DNA of 64,000 bases from Adineta steineri (taxonomy: Eukaryota > Rotifera > Eurotatoria > Adinetida > Adinetidae), in the NCBI GenBank assembly GCA_905250115.1, contig CAJNOI010000073.1, positions 131,353-195,352 on the forward strand, in the 5' to 3' direction. The notes below the pieces were generated by a model. The model saw only the letters and a program-made list of their open reading frames with translations. It made no database searches and was not told the origin of the DNA. The translations under genes were made by a program, and so were the position numbers. Below, in pieces: positions 53,302 to 64,000 of the stretch (position 1 is its first letter; each line of letters starts with the position of its first letter).

Positions 53302-54326
53302 TAAGAAATATGAATGTATTGTTGATAATGAGTGATTTGAAATATTTTAAGCACGTTTTTCTATTCTGTCAACACAACTCTATCGGTCTTGTGCGGCCAC
53401 GATGATAAAGAAAAAGTAAAAAAATTCTCGTTTTTTCTTTTCTTCCGACCGCTTAAAACTCTGAAGGTTAACAAACAACATATTTTTCTGTGAAGTAGTT
53501 ACTATTTATCAGTATCGTGAAAAAACTGATGTGATGTATAGTTTTAATTATACAGTTAATCCTATTCTAAATTGATCAAAACCATAGAGGTTATCCATAA
53601 TGACTGTAAAAAATAAGAAAAGGAATTTATATGCACGACGAGAGAGAGACAAAGCCCGATTATGATCAAATGTTTGTTATGAATGAGCCAATAAATATCT
53701 AGGTTAAAGTTCAGAAACTAATAACAATAACAACAGGTTCCACTACCGAATCCATATTTTTGTTCATCAATAATTTTTTTGATCTCAGTTGCAAGATTTA
53801 TAAGCTAGATGATATCTTGAGGCAATGGACCTGATTGATCCTATTATTTATCTTATAAAAGTTTTTTTTATATGTCAAACTATAAGAAATTGAAGGAAAA
53901 AAGTTTAGATATTTTATACATGTCGCTATTGTGTAGGAAGTTAGCGGATGATGTAAGTTTTTGATAGAACAAGTCGATTTATCACTTGTGCCAACTATGG
54001 AATGATGTGTGCTACACGCATCTCGAGGAGTGTGGATGTTGTATTCTTCTAACACGCACATCCACATCCTCGGAGATACAACAATCTGAAATAAAATGAT
54101 TGCACTATTTTTTGTGATACCATCTTCAATTTATTTTTTGAATACAATTAATACAGACAAACATCAAGGACAAAGAGACACAAAATAAAACAGTTGAGCT
54201 GGAATAAAGTAAATAACAGACAACACGAAGATATTTTTAGGTTTTGGTATTTAGTCTTTTTGATGAGATATATTTTAATTGTGTAGAAATATATCTTGTA
54301 AAAAGTGCAAAGTGTAAAAATCGAAG
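53302..54326. other. Intergenic with one hairpin
   Basis: Between the ART pseudogene and the receptor gene; contains the hairpin at 54020..54077. Short open frames here have no support. Confidence 0.45.
54020..54077. repeat. TGTGGG-type hairpin copy
   Basis: ATCTCGAGGAGTGTGGATGT pairs with ACATCCACATCCTCGGAGAT over the full arm; loop about 18 nt. Confidence 0.78.
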
Positions 54327-55379
54327 TTAATTTTGTGCAGCTATACGACGATGTGGACGACATTGTCGGACTAACTTGATCAGTTCTTTTCGATAAAACT
54401 TACTCGATAATGTATAAATATAAAATGAAAAAACCTTGTCACCAAGACTAAATAAGACTGATAAATTGAAAAAAAGACTTTCGCCAGCGATACGCACATC
54501 ACTTTTCACAATCGATAGAGGAATCATTTGATAGATTTTTGTAGCAAGAAGAGGAATTGAACAGACCAAATATATAATCACTTGAATAGTTAACATAGGC
54601 AAAATATGTTTATCACTATTTCTTTCAGGATTCTCAGCATTTGTTGCTATCGCTGCGTTTCTTCCAGTTAATTCTGTGTTCACTGGTAATCGCAACAAAA
54701 GTCGTCGTCTCTCTTTTATGTGAAGATATGTTCCAATGCCAAAAGTGATCATAAGTATAGGTGGTCCGACCGTTTGAACCAGCAAATAATACATCACATC
54801 AATTACAGTACAAAAATTAGGTATAACGTTACATACCGAAAGCTGGCCCACCAGATTGGAGTTGTAACAATACAGAACTTGCGAATAACCAACACAAATT
54901 AGAAATGTTAGAAGAAATATCATTCTTTTAGTGATTCGTATATTACTAAAACGTCGAATTCGTGCATCAAGTGATGAAGAGAAGAATCGATCTGCACAAC
55001 AACCAACCATGAGCCATGTAGATAAACCAAATGATATATAATAGAAATAGATTTGTAATTTACAAGGAACTGGAAAAGTGTTTACTGAAGTGATTTGAAA
55101 ACCACTTAACACTCGAAACGGAATAAATGCATAAATATTGAACAGGTTACTGAATGAAGCAGCAAATAGATAAGGAACACAAGGTGATAATGTCCATAGA
55201 GTCCGTTTTCGAAAAAGAATTATGTTCAGAAGATTACCCATAGTACCAAAGATAATAAATGATATACTAATTGAAATCTGCAATTTCAGTCGGAGATCAT
55301 TGATCAATAATGCTGTCGAAGACATTCTTACAATACTAAACTGTTTCCTTAAGAGAATCGTCAGATAAGAGCAACTCAC
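54327..55379 (-). CDS. Orphan rhodopsin-like 7TM receptor
   Basis: Intronless, 350 aa from the first ATG; the ATG at codon 19 (MSSTALLINDLRL) is an equally good start. Seven hydrophobic segments are visible. TM1 has GNLLNIILF (conserved Asn). The TM3 end reads CCADRFFSS, in place of DRY. TM5 is around VQTVGPPILMITFG, TM6 around IQVIIYLVCSIPLL and TM7 around FSLGDKVFSFYIYTLSSKFYR, lacking a clean NPxxY. The third loop is Arg-rich (IKERRRLLLRLP). The tail ends basic. Many bdelloid genomes encode large lineage-specific sets of such FMRFamide-receptor-like GPCRs. Ligand unknown. Confidence 0.8.
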   Translation of the reverse strand: MSCSYLTILLRKQFSIVRMSSTALLINDLRLKLQISISISFIIFGTMGNLLNIILFRKRTLWTLSPCVPYLFAASFSNLFNIYAFIPFRVLSGFQITSVNTFPVPCKLQIYFYYISFGLSTWLMVGCCADRFFSSSLDARIRRFSNIRITKRMIFLLTFLICVGYSQVLYCYNSNLVGQLSVCNVIPNFCTVIDVMYYLLVQTVGPPILMITFGIGTYLHIKERRRLLLRLPVNTELTGRNAAIATNAENPERNSDKHILPMLTIQVIIYLVCSIPLLATKIYQMIPLSIVKSDVRIAGESLFFNLSVLFSLGDKVFSFYIYTLSSKFYRKELIKLVRQCRPHRRIAAQN

Positions 55380-56941
55380 TCAGATTTGATTTGATATAGA
55401 AAGAAATTTATTTGAAAAAAAGAGAAAACGCGCAAATATCAAAAAAATCTTATATTATAGAATTACTGTTGCAGAAGATCATTCAAACTGACAGCGTGTC
55501 AAATATTATTATGCATTTCTTCAACAGTAATTCATCGCCAGCTATCACATTTCATATCTCTGTCAGATCACAACTCAAGCAAATACTCGTTCAAAAACTG
55601 TTAGTGACGTAGATGCATCTCAATTTCCTTTCATTTATGTATCAAATCTAAATGAACCGAAAATGATAATGCTATTTTTATCAAACAAATTATGTTAGTT
55701 GAAAGATTTTCCCGCATAGTTTCTACCAGAGATGCGTGCGATGTAAACGGTTGAAGAAGTCTTTTTCACTCTATGTTTAGATGCTTTCATTAAAAGTTTT
55801 TTCATCTATTTTGAAACAGCATCATTCTTAGCGTTATCACTACCGAATACCGATTGCCGTGTCTGGGCGCTAGTACAATTCATCGCGAATATTTTTTTTC
55901 TATAACCAATTGATATAATAAAAAATAGATGAAAAATCTCAAGAGATATGTACGATAATGATAGATAATTAATTGGGAAAACAGATCAATAAAAAATATT
56001 GTTCTAATGCAATCGTGATAGAGCTAAAGTGAACGTAGAATAATTAGATTTAGTCAAATAAATAAAAGATTCATTTTACTTCTCAAGTTCAATATCCTCC
56101 ATGAAAGTTCCATTTATACTGTAGAATGTACAACAACGACGAAATTAGTTCATATAAAAATAATGTATCAATTAAGCTGGTTGTTATACCAATTGATCCA
56201 TGGACGTATTTTTCTTATAACCAATCGCACTGTATAGTGGTAGCGAACTCAAAGTTTACCGCTCTTCTGATACTAGAACTATCATGTTCTGAAGGTTGCT
56301 AAACGAAGTCTATTATGGTTCTTCATATGTCACTGTGGAATCTCTAAGTATACTGATCGATCATTTGGTTAAATTGATGTTTGTAATAGCTCTCAAATGA
56401 AATTGTTGTTGATTGTAGCATTATTAAATTGAACAGTATGATCAGATTTGCTACAAGCATAACAATCAACACAACAAAGAATTACTATTGTTAACATAAA
56501 TCCACAGACAGAAAATAGCTCAAAAGATCATATTCTGATTTTTTTTTCGATTATCTTCTAGTAGGATGTATCTCAAATTCCATCATGATGTTGTTTTTAA
56601 GGCATACATACACTCCAAATATTATATGTAAAAACACATAATAAAAAAAAGAAAAGAATAAAAAAACCTATTCACTATAGTCACATGTTTGTTTTGGCTG
56701 GTTTTATCTTTCCTCTACATATTTTTTTGCATGGGAAGAAGAACAACAAAATAACAACCGTCCGCACTATTTTTCTTTTTTTTACAATCGAATAATTACG
56801 TTGATTCAATCCTATCGCCGTAAATGTTTCACTATTTGTAAACGTGTTCTCACTAAACGTATTTTGCTTTGATACGTCCTTGTATTTACTATCCACCAGT
56901 GATAAATCATATTTTTAAACAGACTTCTATATCCTCTAGAT
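55380..56941. other. Divergent spacer between receptor and FUSC-like genes
   Basis: AT-rich with no supported gene or repeat. An acceptor-like ATCCTCTAG (56931-56939) sits 2 nt before the ATG of the downstream gene. Confidence 0.4.
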
Positions 56942-59786
56942 ATGACCTTATCAAGTATTTGTCGTTCAGTTGTTAAGTTTTATTTTAATTGTCATCATGT
57001 TGAATCGTCCTCATTGTATGTCCATTCAGCGTTTACTCGTCGTTTACAATTTGCTTGTCGATTAGTATCGACATTTCTCATCTGTACTTTTGTGGGCTAT
57101 GGTACACAATTATCGACTCATTTATCACATCAATTTATGATACCAAATTCAGGTGTTATATGTATTCAAGAAACATTTGGTCATACATTATCTACAGCAC
57201 TTCATGTCTCACTTGCGATTATTCCATTATCAATTATTCTTTTTATTATTCAACATCTTGTTGTAGTATATCACAATTATCCAATTGGCATAGTATTAAT
57301 ACTCTCTTCTTCGTTTTGTATTTCATATATGTGTAAAACGGTAAATAGATAGATAGAGATTATTTGAAATTTGTATTTTCTAATGTTTTCTTTGTTTTAG
57401 TTTCAAACAAGAAAATTAACTCTTTTATTTAATGCACTTTTTTTCCTGACTATTTTCAATAAAGAAAAAGTTGATTCGAAACTTGCTTTTCAACTCGTTG
57501 CTAATTATATTATTGGCATGTTCGTGGCAGTACTTGTTTCTATGCTCATTTTTCCTCTTTTTGCCACATTTGATATCGAAAATCGTGTCAATTATTGTTT
57601 ATTACATATTGATCAAATGCACCAATTTGTTTTGCAGGCATTCCTATGCGAAGACGAAATCAAAGCGCAAGTATCTTTAGCTCGAGCAAGAGTTGTTGAA
57701 CGACGATTACATAAAACAATGAGTCAAATGAGAACAAGATTACTTGATGAAATTCATCTAGAACCGTCTCGATTATTACAACGGATATGTCGTCGACGAA
57801 AAAAAACGATTACTCATTTAAACGTTAAAGAACAAGCAGATTTAGTTATTTCATTGATGTTTCATGTTTGTTCATTACAATCGATGACCAATCAGTGCCT
57901 GTTTAATAGATATCATAAGAATTTAGTGGAAAAACTTCAATCGAACTTCGCGGAATTTAGTACTTGTCAATCTAAGGTTATTTCTGCTCTTATCTTACCT
58001 TCATCGATTACTCGAGAAGTGTTCCTCCATACTCTGAACAATCTCCAAGCAGCATTAGATTCTATGAATTCAATTTATAAACAAGTTCGCATTGATCATA
58101 TTGAAGAAATGATTGAAACAGGTGCTAAGATTCAATCAGAAGATCATCTTTCGCACGCTTTTTTCTTCTTTCAATTGGGTGCTATTGTACGAATATTGAG
58201 ACAAACAATGGTAATCGATTCTGAATTAGACACAACAAAAAAAACCATGAAACAAAAAAAAGGATTCGGAGATTATTTCAAATTTCAGCTTGATTGGTCA
58301 AGAATTTCTTCAGCAATTAAAAGTATGATCATCATTGGTGTTGGTTCGATATTTGTCATGGTACCTTCTCTAGCCAATACCTTTGCTAATGGACAATGGA
58401 TATTGATCGGTCTGTGTACGACCCAGGGTGATACAGTAGGTGGTGCATTAACCTCGATGAAAATGAGATTAATTGGAATTTTACTAGGTCAATTAAATAT
58501 CCTTACTATGAGAAAATATTCTCGTTTCTATTGCAGGTTCGATGTGGTCCTACGCAATTTACTTAGCAGTCGGTGAAGTTTTATATAAAATATGTGTAAT
58601 GCTTGTCCCATGGCTTTTTCTGTTTGGTTATTTAAAACTGGTATCACATTGGGACTTTTTAGCCCCAGTAGCTGCTACAACTCCAATCCTGATTAATTTA
58701 GGTCAAACGTATGGAGATGTTTTACGAGAAGGAAATTATGTTCTTCTGCGAATAGAAGAAACTATTATTGGTATTGGTTTGGGTGCTATTCTGACCATAT
58801 TGATTTTTCCGACCTTTGCAGTGGATATGTTAAAAAAAAATATTCAAGGTCTGTGTCAATATCAAATTATTCATTATTTGTTTGAAATTTTCTTTAGATA
58901 CATTGAAAACATGTTGTCATGCTGTCGAATCGATTCATTCTGTTTACGATCACTTATTTCAACAGCAAGATTCCAAACAACAATCAGTTGATGTTGATCA
59001 ACATGAAGAAACCAAATTCAATATCGACCCCGAACGCAATCATTTTCATCGACTGATCACTTCTCAACGAACTCTTGTTCAATCCACAGCATTGGAACCA
59101 TCATTCTTATGGTTTAATTATGGTTTTTCGTCCAGTCGATATCATACTTTAGTCTTACAACAACATGATATGTTTAGAATTTTACACAGTATGCATGCTA
59201 CAGTAAGTTCCATTTAAAAATATGCGGTTCTTTGTTAATCTTCATATGATAGTTAATGTATATCAAACAATACTCATTGAATGATCACAAACAAATTGAA
59301 GATCTTCGTTTAAATAGTACTGATGCACAAATCTTACTAGATCTTGACGTTGATTTAACAGATTTAAGTCGACAATTGAATGATTGTGTTAATTTATGGA
59401 TATCTTATTTTACTCTGACAAAAACAACATATTATCGATGGAGTCATATCCATATTCTACGTAAAAAAAGTAAATTAATTAAAGGAGATTTATCAGCAAA
59501 TGAAGATTGTCTGATTGAACTTCATCGAACGGTTCTTCGTCTTCAGACTGATTATCAACAGGCAATGGATCGTGTTACAGATTATTATATCGAAAAATCG
59601 GCTCAGAAAGAAGAACCCTCCACATCTGTTCCCTATGCGCATAATGATCAAGCTGACTCTATTCTTGTCACTGTTTCGGCAATGTACTATTCAACAATAC
59701 AATTAGTACAAGTAGTAATGGCTCTTGGTACAACAATTCATACTATTTTCGAACTGGAGACAACAAATGTCTATCGAAATTTCTAA
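56942..59786 (+). CDS. FUSC/aromatic-acid-exporter-like membrane protein
   Basis: Exons 56942-57340, 57401-58487, 58537-58848, 58898-59202 and 59253-59786 give 878 aa. The architecture is duplicated: an N-terminal hydrophobic block (about 40-210; LVSTFLICTFVGYG, TALHVSLAIIPLSIILFII, YIIGMFVAVLVSMLIF), a large cytoplasmic helical region, a second membrane block (about 430-600; SMIIIGVGSIFVMVPSLA, WILIGLCTTQGDTVGGALT, IGIGLGAILTILIF) and a long helical tail. This matches fusaric-acid-resistance/YccS/AaeB-type and plant ALMT-type transporters, which export organic or aromatic acids. Such genes are common in bacteria, fungi and plants but unusual in animals, so horizontal origin followed by intron gain is plausible; the presence of four introns shows it is not contamination. 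Alternative: a divergent animal family not known to me. Confidence 0.7.
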
Positions 59787-59921
59787 GTTTTTTTTTTTAA
59801 TTTTTATTTCAATAACATAATGATTAGCAATAAATATAGATTCAAAAATTCTCATCGGTATTAGCTTTTCAATCAACTCTCAATGATCTGATAGTCGCAT
59901 CTCTCATTGCGTTACGAGCTT

Positions 59922-60042
59922 TGTTCAAATTTCCTAAAAAGGAAATTGCTAGAAGTGACTCTTGCCATGTGTATACAATTTTCGAAACTTCTCCTTTAGT
60001 ATTTAGTAATTTCGGAAAGTTCCTTTCTAGGAAATTTGAACA
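59922..60042. repeat. 121-bp inverted-repeat element
   Basis: TGTTCAAATTTCC (59922-59934) and GGAAATTTGAACA (60030-60042) are exact inverses. Each end also has its own TTTCC..GGAAA mini-palindrome. Non-coding, possibly a MITE remnant. Confidence 0.65.
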
Positions 60043-60451
60043 CTGCTAGTTTTTTTGGTTATTTAGTTTTTTATATTCGTAATTCTTGTAAAGTTACCTC
60101 GAAAATTTATTTTTAACTTCGTCTTTGATATTAAAATTAATCATGAAATTTAACTCGTTTATTATTGATCAAAGATCGGTGTTGAACAATACATCAATTT
60201 GTATATGCATTCTATTTTTTGTAATATTAACTAAATAATTATGGTTAGTTGCTTTTGGATAGTTCAAACATTTTTAAGTAACTATTTATTTTCAAAATCA
60301 TGAATTCATTTCATCAAATCAAGGTTGAAAATATACGTATATATTTATCGATTCCTTCTGTGACCTTGATAAAAAGTGAGAACATCGAAAACTATGATGG
60401 ATAGCTCCAAATATTATTCTGTAGGGAGAATTCAAAAACAAGCGATGGATA

Positions 60452-60522
60452 TTGGAGTGGGTGGGTATGGGTCTGTTCCTCGCATACACGAACACCTACC
60501 AACAAGCACACCCACGCTCAAG
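60452..60522. repeat. TGTGGG-type hairpin copy
   Basis: TTGGAGTGGGTGGGTATGGG pairs with the right arm ACCTACC...CACACCCACGCTCAAG. It lies between convergent genes. Confidence 0.72.
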
Positions 60523-60616
60523 ATGAAACCTTAATTATTCATTAAGTTGCTATTTTATTAAAATAAAATGTAAAAAAACGAACTCGTACAAAGGTCAAGA
60601 ATTATTTTCAGCAAGA

Positions 60617-63600
60617 TTATGTATCGGGTGGACAAAGATATGATGTTACTCGTTTAATACATTCTTCTATTTCTACAATATCGTTGGAATTCGCATTTGG
60701 TAATTCATTTTGACAGATCTCAGCTGCTTTGATATATTTTGATAAAGCTACTTCCGATTGATTTGTTGCTTCGAGTATTTTACCTGTACAAACCAATATC
60801 TTAATATGTTCATCGGGTCGTAAATGAATATTTTCATTCAATGCCAATGTATAATTTTTTAGAGCTTCCTTATTGTCACCTAATTGACAATAGCAATCGC
60901 CTATGGCTTTGTAACATTTTGATTTATGCGAGAGAACAAATTCTGCGTCGTTTATTCCGTTCATGGCCGCTACTGATACTTCAAGAAATAGAATTGCCAA
61001 CTGATATTGTTGGGTCTGCATCAGTGTCTGACCGGTTGTATATGCTATTTGTGGAGCTTGATGTGTTAAGTCACTCCATTCATTACTTTTCGTATAACTA
61101 GCAATATCTTGAAGCGGACGATCAAGAGATGTTCGCGATAAGGCCTCTTGAGCATTATTCATAAATGTTGATAACATTTGCTGAAATCCTCTACCAACCG
61201 CTATCTGATCCGGCATTGGCGATAACGTCTGATGACTATCAAATTTTGACTCCATCAACTTCTGAGTATAGGCCTTCACTTCATCACTATTGTTCATGAA
61301 TGAAGCTATTTCACGCAAACCTTTATAGCAAATCATCTTTGTTTGCTGGTCAGACTTCTGTGTGAGTAATTGCTCATATAATTTCTTTGCTTGGTCGTGA
61401 CGATTCGAAGCAGTAAGTAATTGAGCGAGATGAAGTAACGAATCATTTGTTTCTTCTTGCCATTGAGATTTCATTTGATTGTATTGAGCATTGAGATTGA
61501 ACTTCGTGTTGTTATAAAGATTCATATTAATCAAATAAATAAACGTGCCATTTTCATACGTCATGTCAAATTTGTCGATCATAAACATTTGACCTGGAGT
61601 AAATAAGATTTCTTTTTCATCACGAATTGTACTATATTGTGATATATCAGCAAATGGACTGTCCGATGATACATCTTGTTTTTGAATAGTAATTGTAAAA
61701 AGTACCGGAACAGATGTTATACTTGAGTTTTTTTCACTGCCAGCCTGCAGAAATCCGAGTGATACTTGCCTGTCGAGTGATGTCGAGAAGAAACTATTAA
61801 TGATAGTTGGTACTCGTTGTTTGAAACTGTTAAATAAATCGAATATCTCATAGAAATGTATATATTGACCTCGATATACGTTTGTAGCTTCATCTGTGGG
61901 TTTAACTGCCATTAGGTGAGTTAATTGATTATAAATATCTTTGAGTACAAAACGAAATCGTAGAAGATAATCGATATTTATTGAACGCAATGCTTCATTT
62001 ATTTCTTTATATATAAATCCATATTTCGTATAAAATAGTATTGCTTGATCAGCTGTATAATTCGTTTTGAATTCGTAAATGCCCTGTTCAGACACAGACA
62101 GTTTTGTTCGGAATAATTCAATAAGATTATCATTATCCGATGGTATCGGTTCAGCATCCAACAGACATTGTAACATGAAATAACGAAATAATGTTTTCGT
62201 ACTGAACAGACATTCGGATGAACGTTGAGATGTTTCATCATAGTGTGCTGAGTCGATTATCATGGATTCATTAAATCGCTCTTCTTGAGTGACTTCTCGA
62301 TCTAATGTGTAATTGTCAGGAAGTGTTATCTCAGTTGTGCCATGGTCACTGGCATATCTAACCTACAATATAAATACGTACGGGAGAATACATCTTATTC
62401 CACATCAAAATCTAGTCCGCCTAGTTCCTGGAACTCGATCAACACACAACATAAGAGATCCACTCGAAATTGATTGAGTTCGAACGATTCCGGAATTGCA
62501 CGGAATTCAAAGAATAGGATGGATGCTCAAATGTGATATTTGTTCAAGTGAACGTCATGTTTCTTAGCACTAGTAGTGGAATACACTATATTCGAGGATC
62601 TGAACGTGAGCGCTTGTATCGAATTCATCACACAATTTAGCCCACATTTTCGAGAACTTACTTCATTCCTCAATGACAGATTTATTTGTAGAAATTATCA
62701 GCAGAAAAAAAAAGAATTTAAGCAGGCTGCGATATATGTGACACAATATTAAAAAAAAGTTTGTGGAACAATTATGTAGATTCGAGCTGAGACGCTCAAG
62801 TTTTTTTCTTTTATCTATAAATTTACTGTAGCAGACCACAAGAAAAAGATGTAGGCGAACTGAATAGTGTGACACTCACCAGCATCCACCCTCAATCTAT
62901 TATTCGTTTATTTTCGAAAATTCAGTTTTCTGAATAATTAAAATCTGTTCTCAAAACTTTTGATTCCGACACGATCCGTACTTTTAATACTTCTCAAACT
63001 CAGAAAACGGAATCGATACTTGGCAAGTTTCACCTTAAATGTGTATCTGATGGCAGGTATAACTATCAACAATCGTTTATTATTTCCGACTAGGATAACT
63101 TTCTCAACATTAGAATAGCCATTGGCATTTATAATCTAAAATCTTCATTCAGTTTGTGAGATTAAATTTACATGTCAGAGTAGCTTCAATCATATGAAAA
63201 AGACAATCGATATCAGATTCAATAATGGAACTTATTCTAGAGAAAATATGATTTCATTAACTCACGTACTTTAGTATATTCTCTCATCGATTCTCTTTCT
63301 TGTTGACTTGGAGGATTTTCATTGAGAATAATAATATCTTCAATTTGTTCCGCATGAACAATAGAAGGAATAAGTTCGTTTGCAAATTGATCTTGTACTA
63401 GCACAATGCATTTGGCTTCTTCATTAGAAGATGCTTGTTCATATACAAAATCGCAACATTCATCCACATTATCGAATACATATAAAGGTCGATTGGTAAC
63501 ACGACTATATTCCGCAAAACTTTGCTCGAATATTTTGTTTTGATCTTTATTACCATTAACAATAATAATAGGTTGCTGCTGTCCGACAACATTCCGATGT

Positions 63601-63650
63601 TTTTCAACTAAATCTTGTTTCAAATTGTGTCCAGCATTTGATTCAACCAT
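60617..63650 (-). CDS. ADP-ribosyltransferase-TPR protein, intact R-S-E motifs
   Basis: Exons 63270-63650 and 60617-62362, separated by a 907-nt intron (ACT AAA|GTACGT to TTGTAG|GTTAGA), give 708 aa. Residues 1-127 form a receiver-like N-terminal domain (PIIIVNGNKDQNKIFEQSF, IIILNENPPSQQERESMREY). The ART domain follows at about 230-420: Arg in VYRGQ (R291), SFFSTS (317-322) and EKE in DEKEILF (E376, E378), the full R-S-E set of arginine-specific mono-ADP-ribosyltransferases. C-terminal TPR repeats complete it (AKKLYEQLL, CYCQLGDNKEALKNYTLAL). It should transfer ADP-ribose from NAD+ to a protein acceptor; target unknown. ART-TPR genes are strongly expanded in bdelloids. The tail exon keeps several TPRs, unlike the decayed paralogue at 51703..53301. 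Confidence 0.85.
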
Positions 63651-64000
63651 ATTTCTTTATGCAGGTAAACTGAGAAAAAAAACAACAACTGTTACTTTTG
63701 AAAAACACTACGCCATTTTCATAGGTAACGAAAGAGTTTTTTCTTTGTAAAATGAATTCATTCTTTTTTCACAGTACGAAGAAAAATTCATTTTTCATTT
63801 AAAAATAGAATACAGCAAGAGAAATAAATGAAACTTTGAGGTAATCTGACTATTGTATGCGAGAATATTTGCGCATTTCAACCAAGGCCGTGGAATAATA
63901 TCCAAGTGTTACTGACTGTCAATTCATTACTGTTCAGCACATGAGCATCCTAAAGGTGTGGATATAGATGTGAGTTTGTATAGGTATCGATGAGTGACTA
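63651..64000. other. Upstream region of ART gene, hairpin remnant at edge
   Basis: No coding sequence. A G-rich TGTGGG-like stretch (63951-63983, AAAGGTGTGGATATAGATGT) is close to the window edge and may be the left arm of another hairpin. Confidence 0.45.

Larger units (their letters stand above)
59787..60616. other. Convergent 3' spacer with foldback and hairpin
   Basis: Between the convergent FUSC-like and ART genes. Contains the inverted repeat at 59922..60042 and the hairpin at 60452..60522. Confidence 0.5.

Overview
The window looks like nuclear DNA of a bdelloid rotifer (Adineta/Rotaria type). It is AT-rich. Genes have many short spliceosomal introns, mostly 45-70 nt with GTAAGT-like donors and TTTNAG acceptors. 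Conserved metazoan genes sit beside families that are expanded in bdelloids: F-box/LRR proteins and ADP-ribosyltransferase-TPR proteins. TGTGGG-rich motifs, the known bdelloid telomeric hexamer, are scattered through the non-coding DNA. This assignment is inference; there is no rRNA or mitochondrial marker in the window.

Layout. 1-14.1 kb is accessory: a partial F-box gene, a short GTPase-like gene, a 902-aa intronless dynamin-like GTPase with bacterial-type features, a mobile-element-rich stretch (5.6-10.7 kb) with two non-autonomous hAT elements that keep perfect 8-bp target duplications, an endonuclease/exonuclease/phosphatase protein and a two-exon F-box gene. 14.7-48.2 kb is a conserved core: a tiny Cys-rich protein, RECQL5 helicase (-), a JIP3/JIP4 scaffold (+), a zeta/iota-type diacylglycerol kinase (-), DDX46/Prp5 (+), PDCD4 (+), a taperin/phostensin-like protein (+) and TTLL12 (+). 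48.5-64 kb is accessory again: a U-box/kinase/LRR fusion (-), a degenerate ART-TPR gene with a premature stop (-), an orphan 7TM receptor (-), a FUSC/aromatic-acid-exporter-like membrane protein (+) and an ART-TPR gene with intact catalytic motifs (-). Exon models were assembled by reading splice sites in phase; every complete multi-exon model totals a multiple of three. The 5'-truncated F-box model at the left edge cannot be tested this way.

The core genes are not one pathway. They are splicing (DDX46), translation control (PDCD4), transcription-linked DNA repair (RECQL5), axonal transport and JNK scaffolding (JIP3/4), lipid signalling (DGK), PP1/actin regulation (taperin-like) and the tubulin-ligase-like TTLL12. 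Several start codons lie just downstream of an unpaired splice acceptor, as expected for spliced-leader trans-splicing.

The most unusual signals are: (1) about 15 copies of a dispersed hairpin with a G-rich TGTGGG-like left arm and C-rich right arm, consensus ends ATCTTGAGG...CCTCAAGAT, found only outside coding sequence and twice nested inside larger foldback repeats in introns; (2) a U-box + kinase-like + LRR protein whose LRRs lie on phase-0 exons, mostly of exactly 84 nt; (3) an intact versus decayed pair of ADP-ribosyltransferases within 12 kb; (4) the dynamin-like and FUSC-like genes as horizontal-transfer candidates; (5) three hAT-type miniature elements and several foldback elements.
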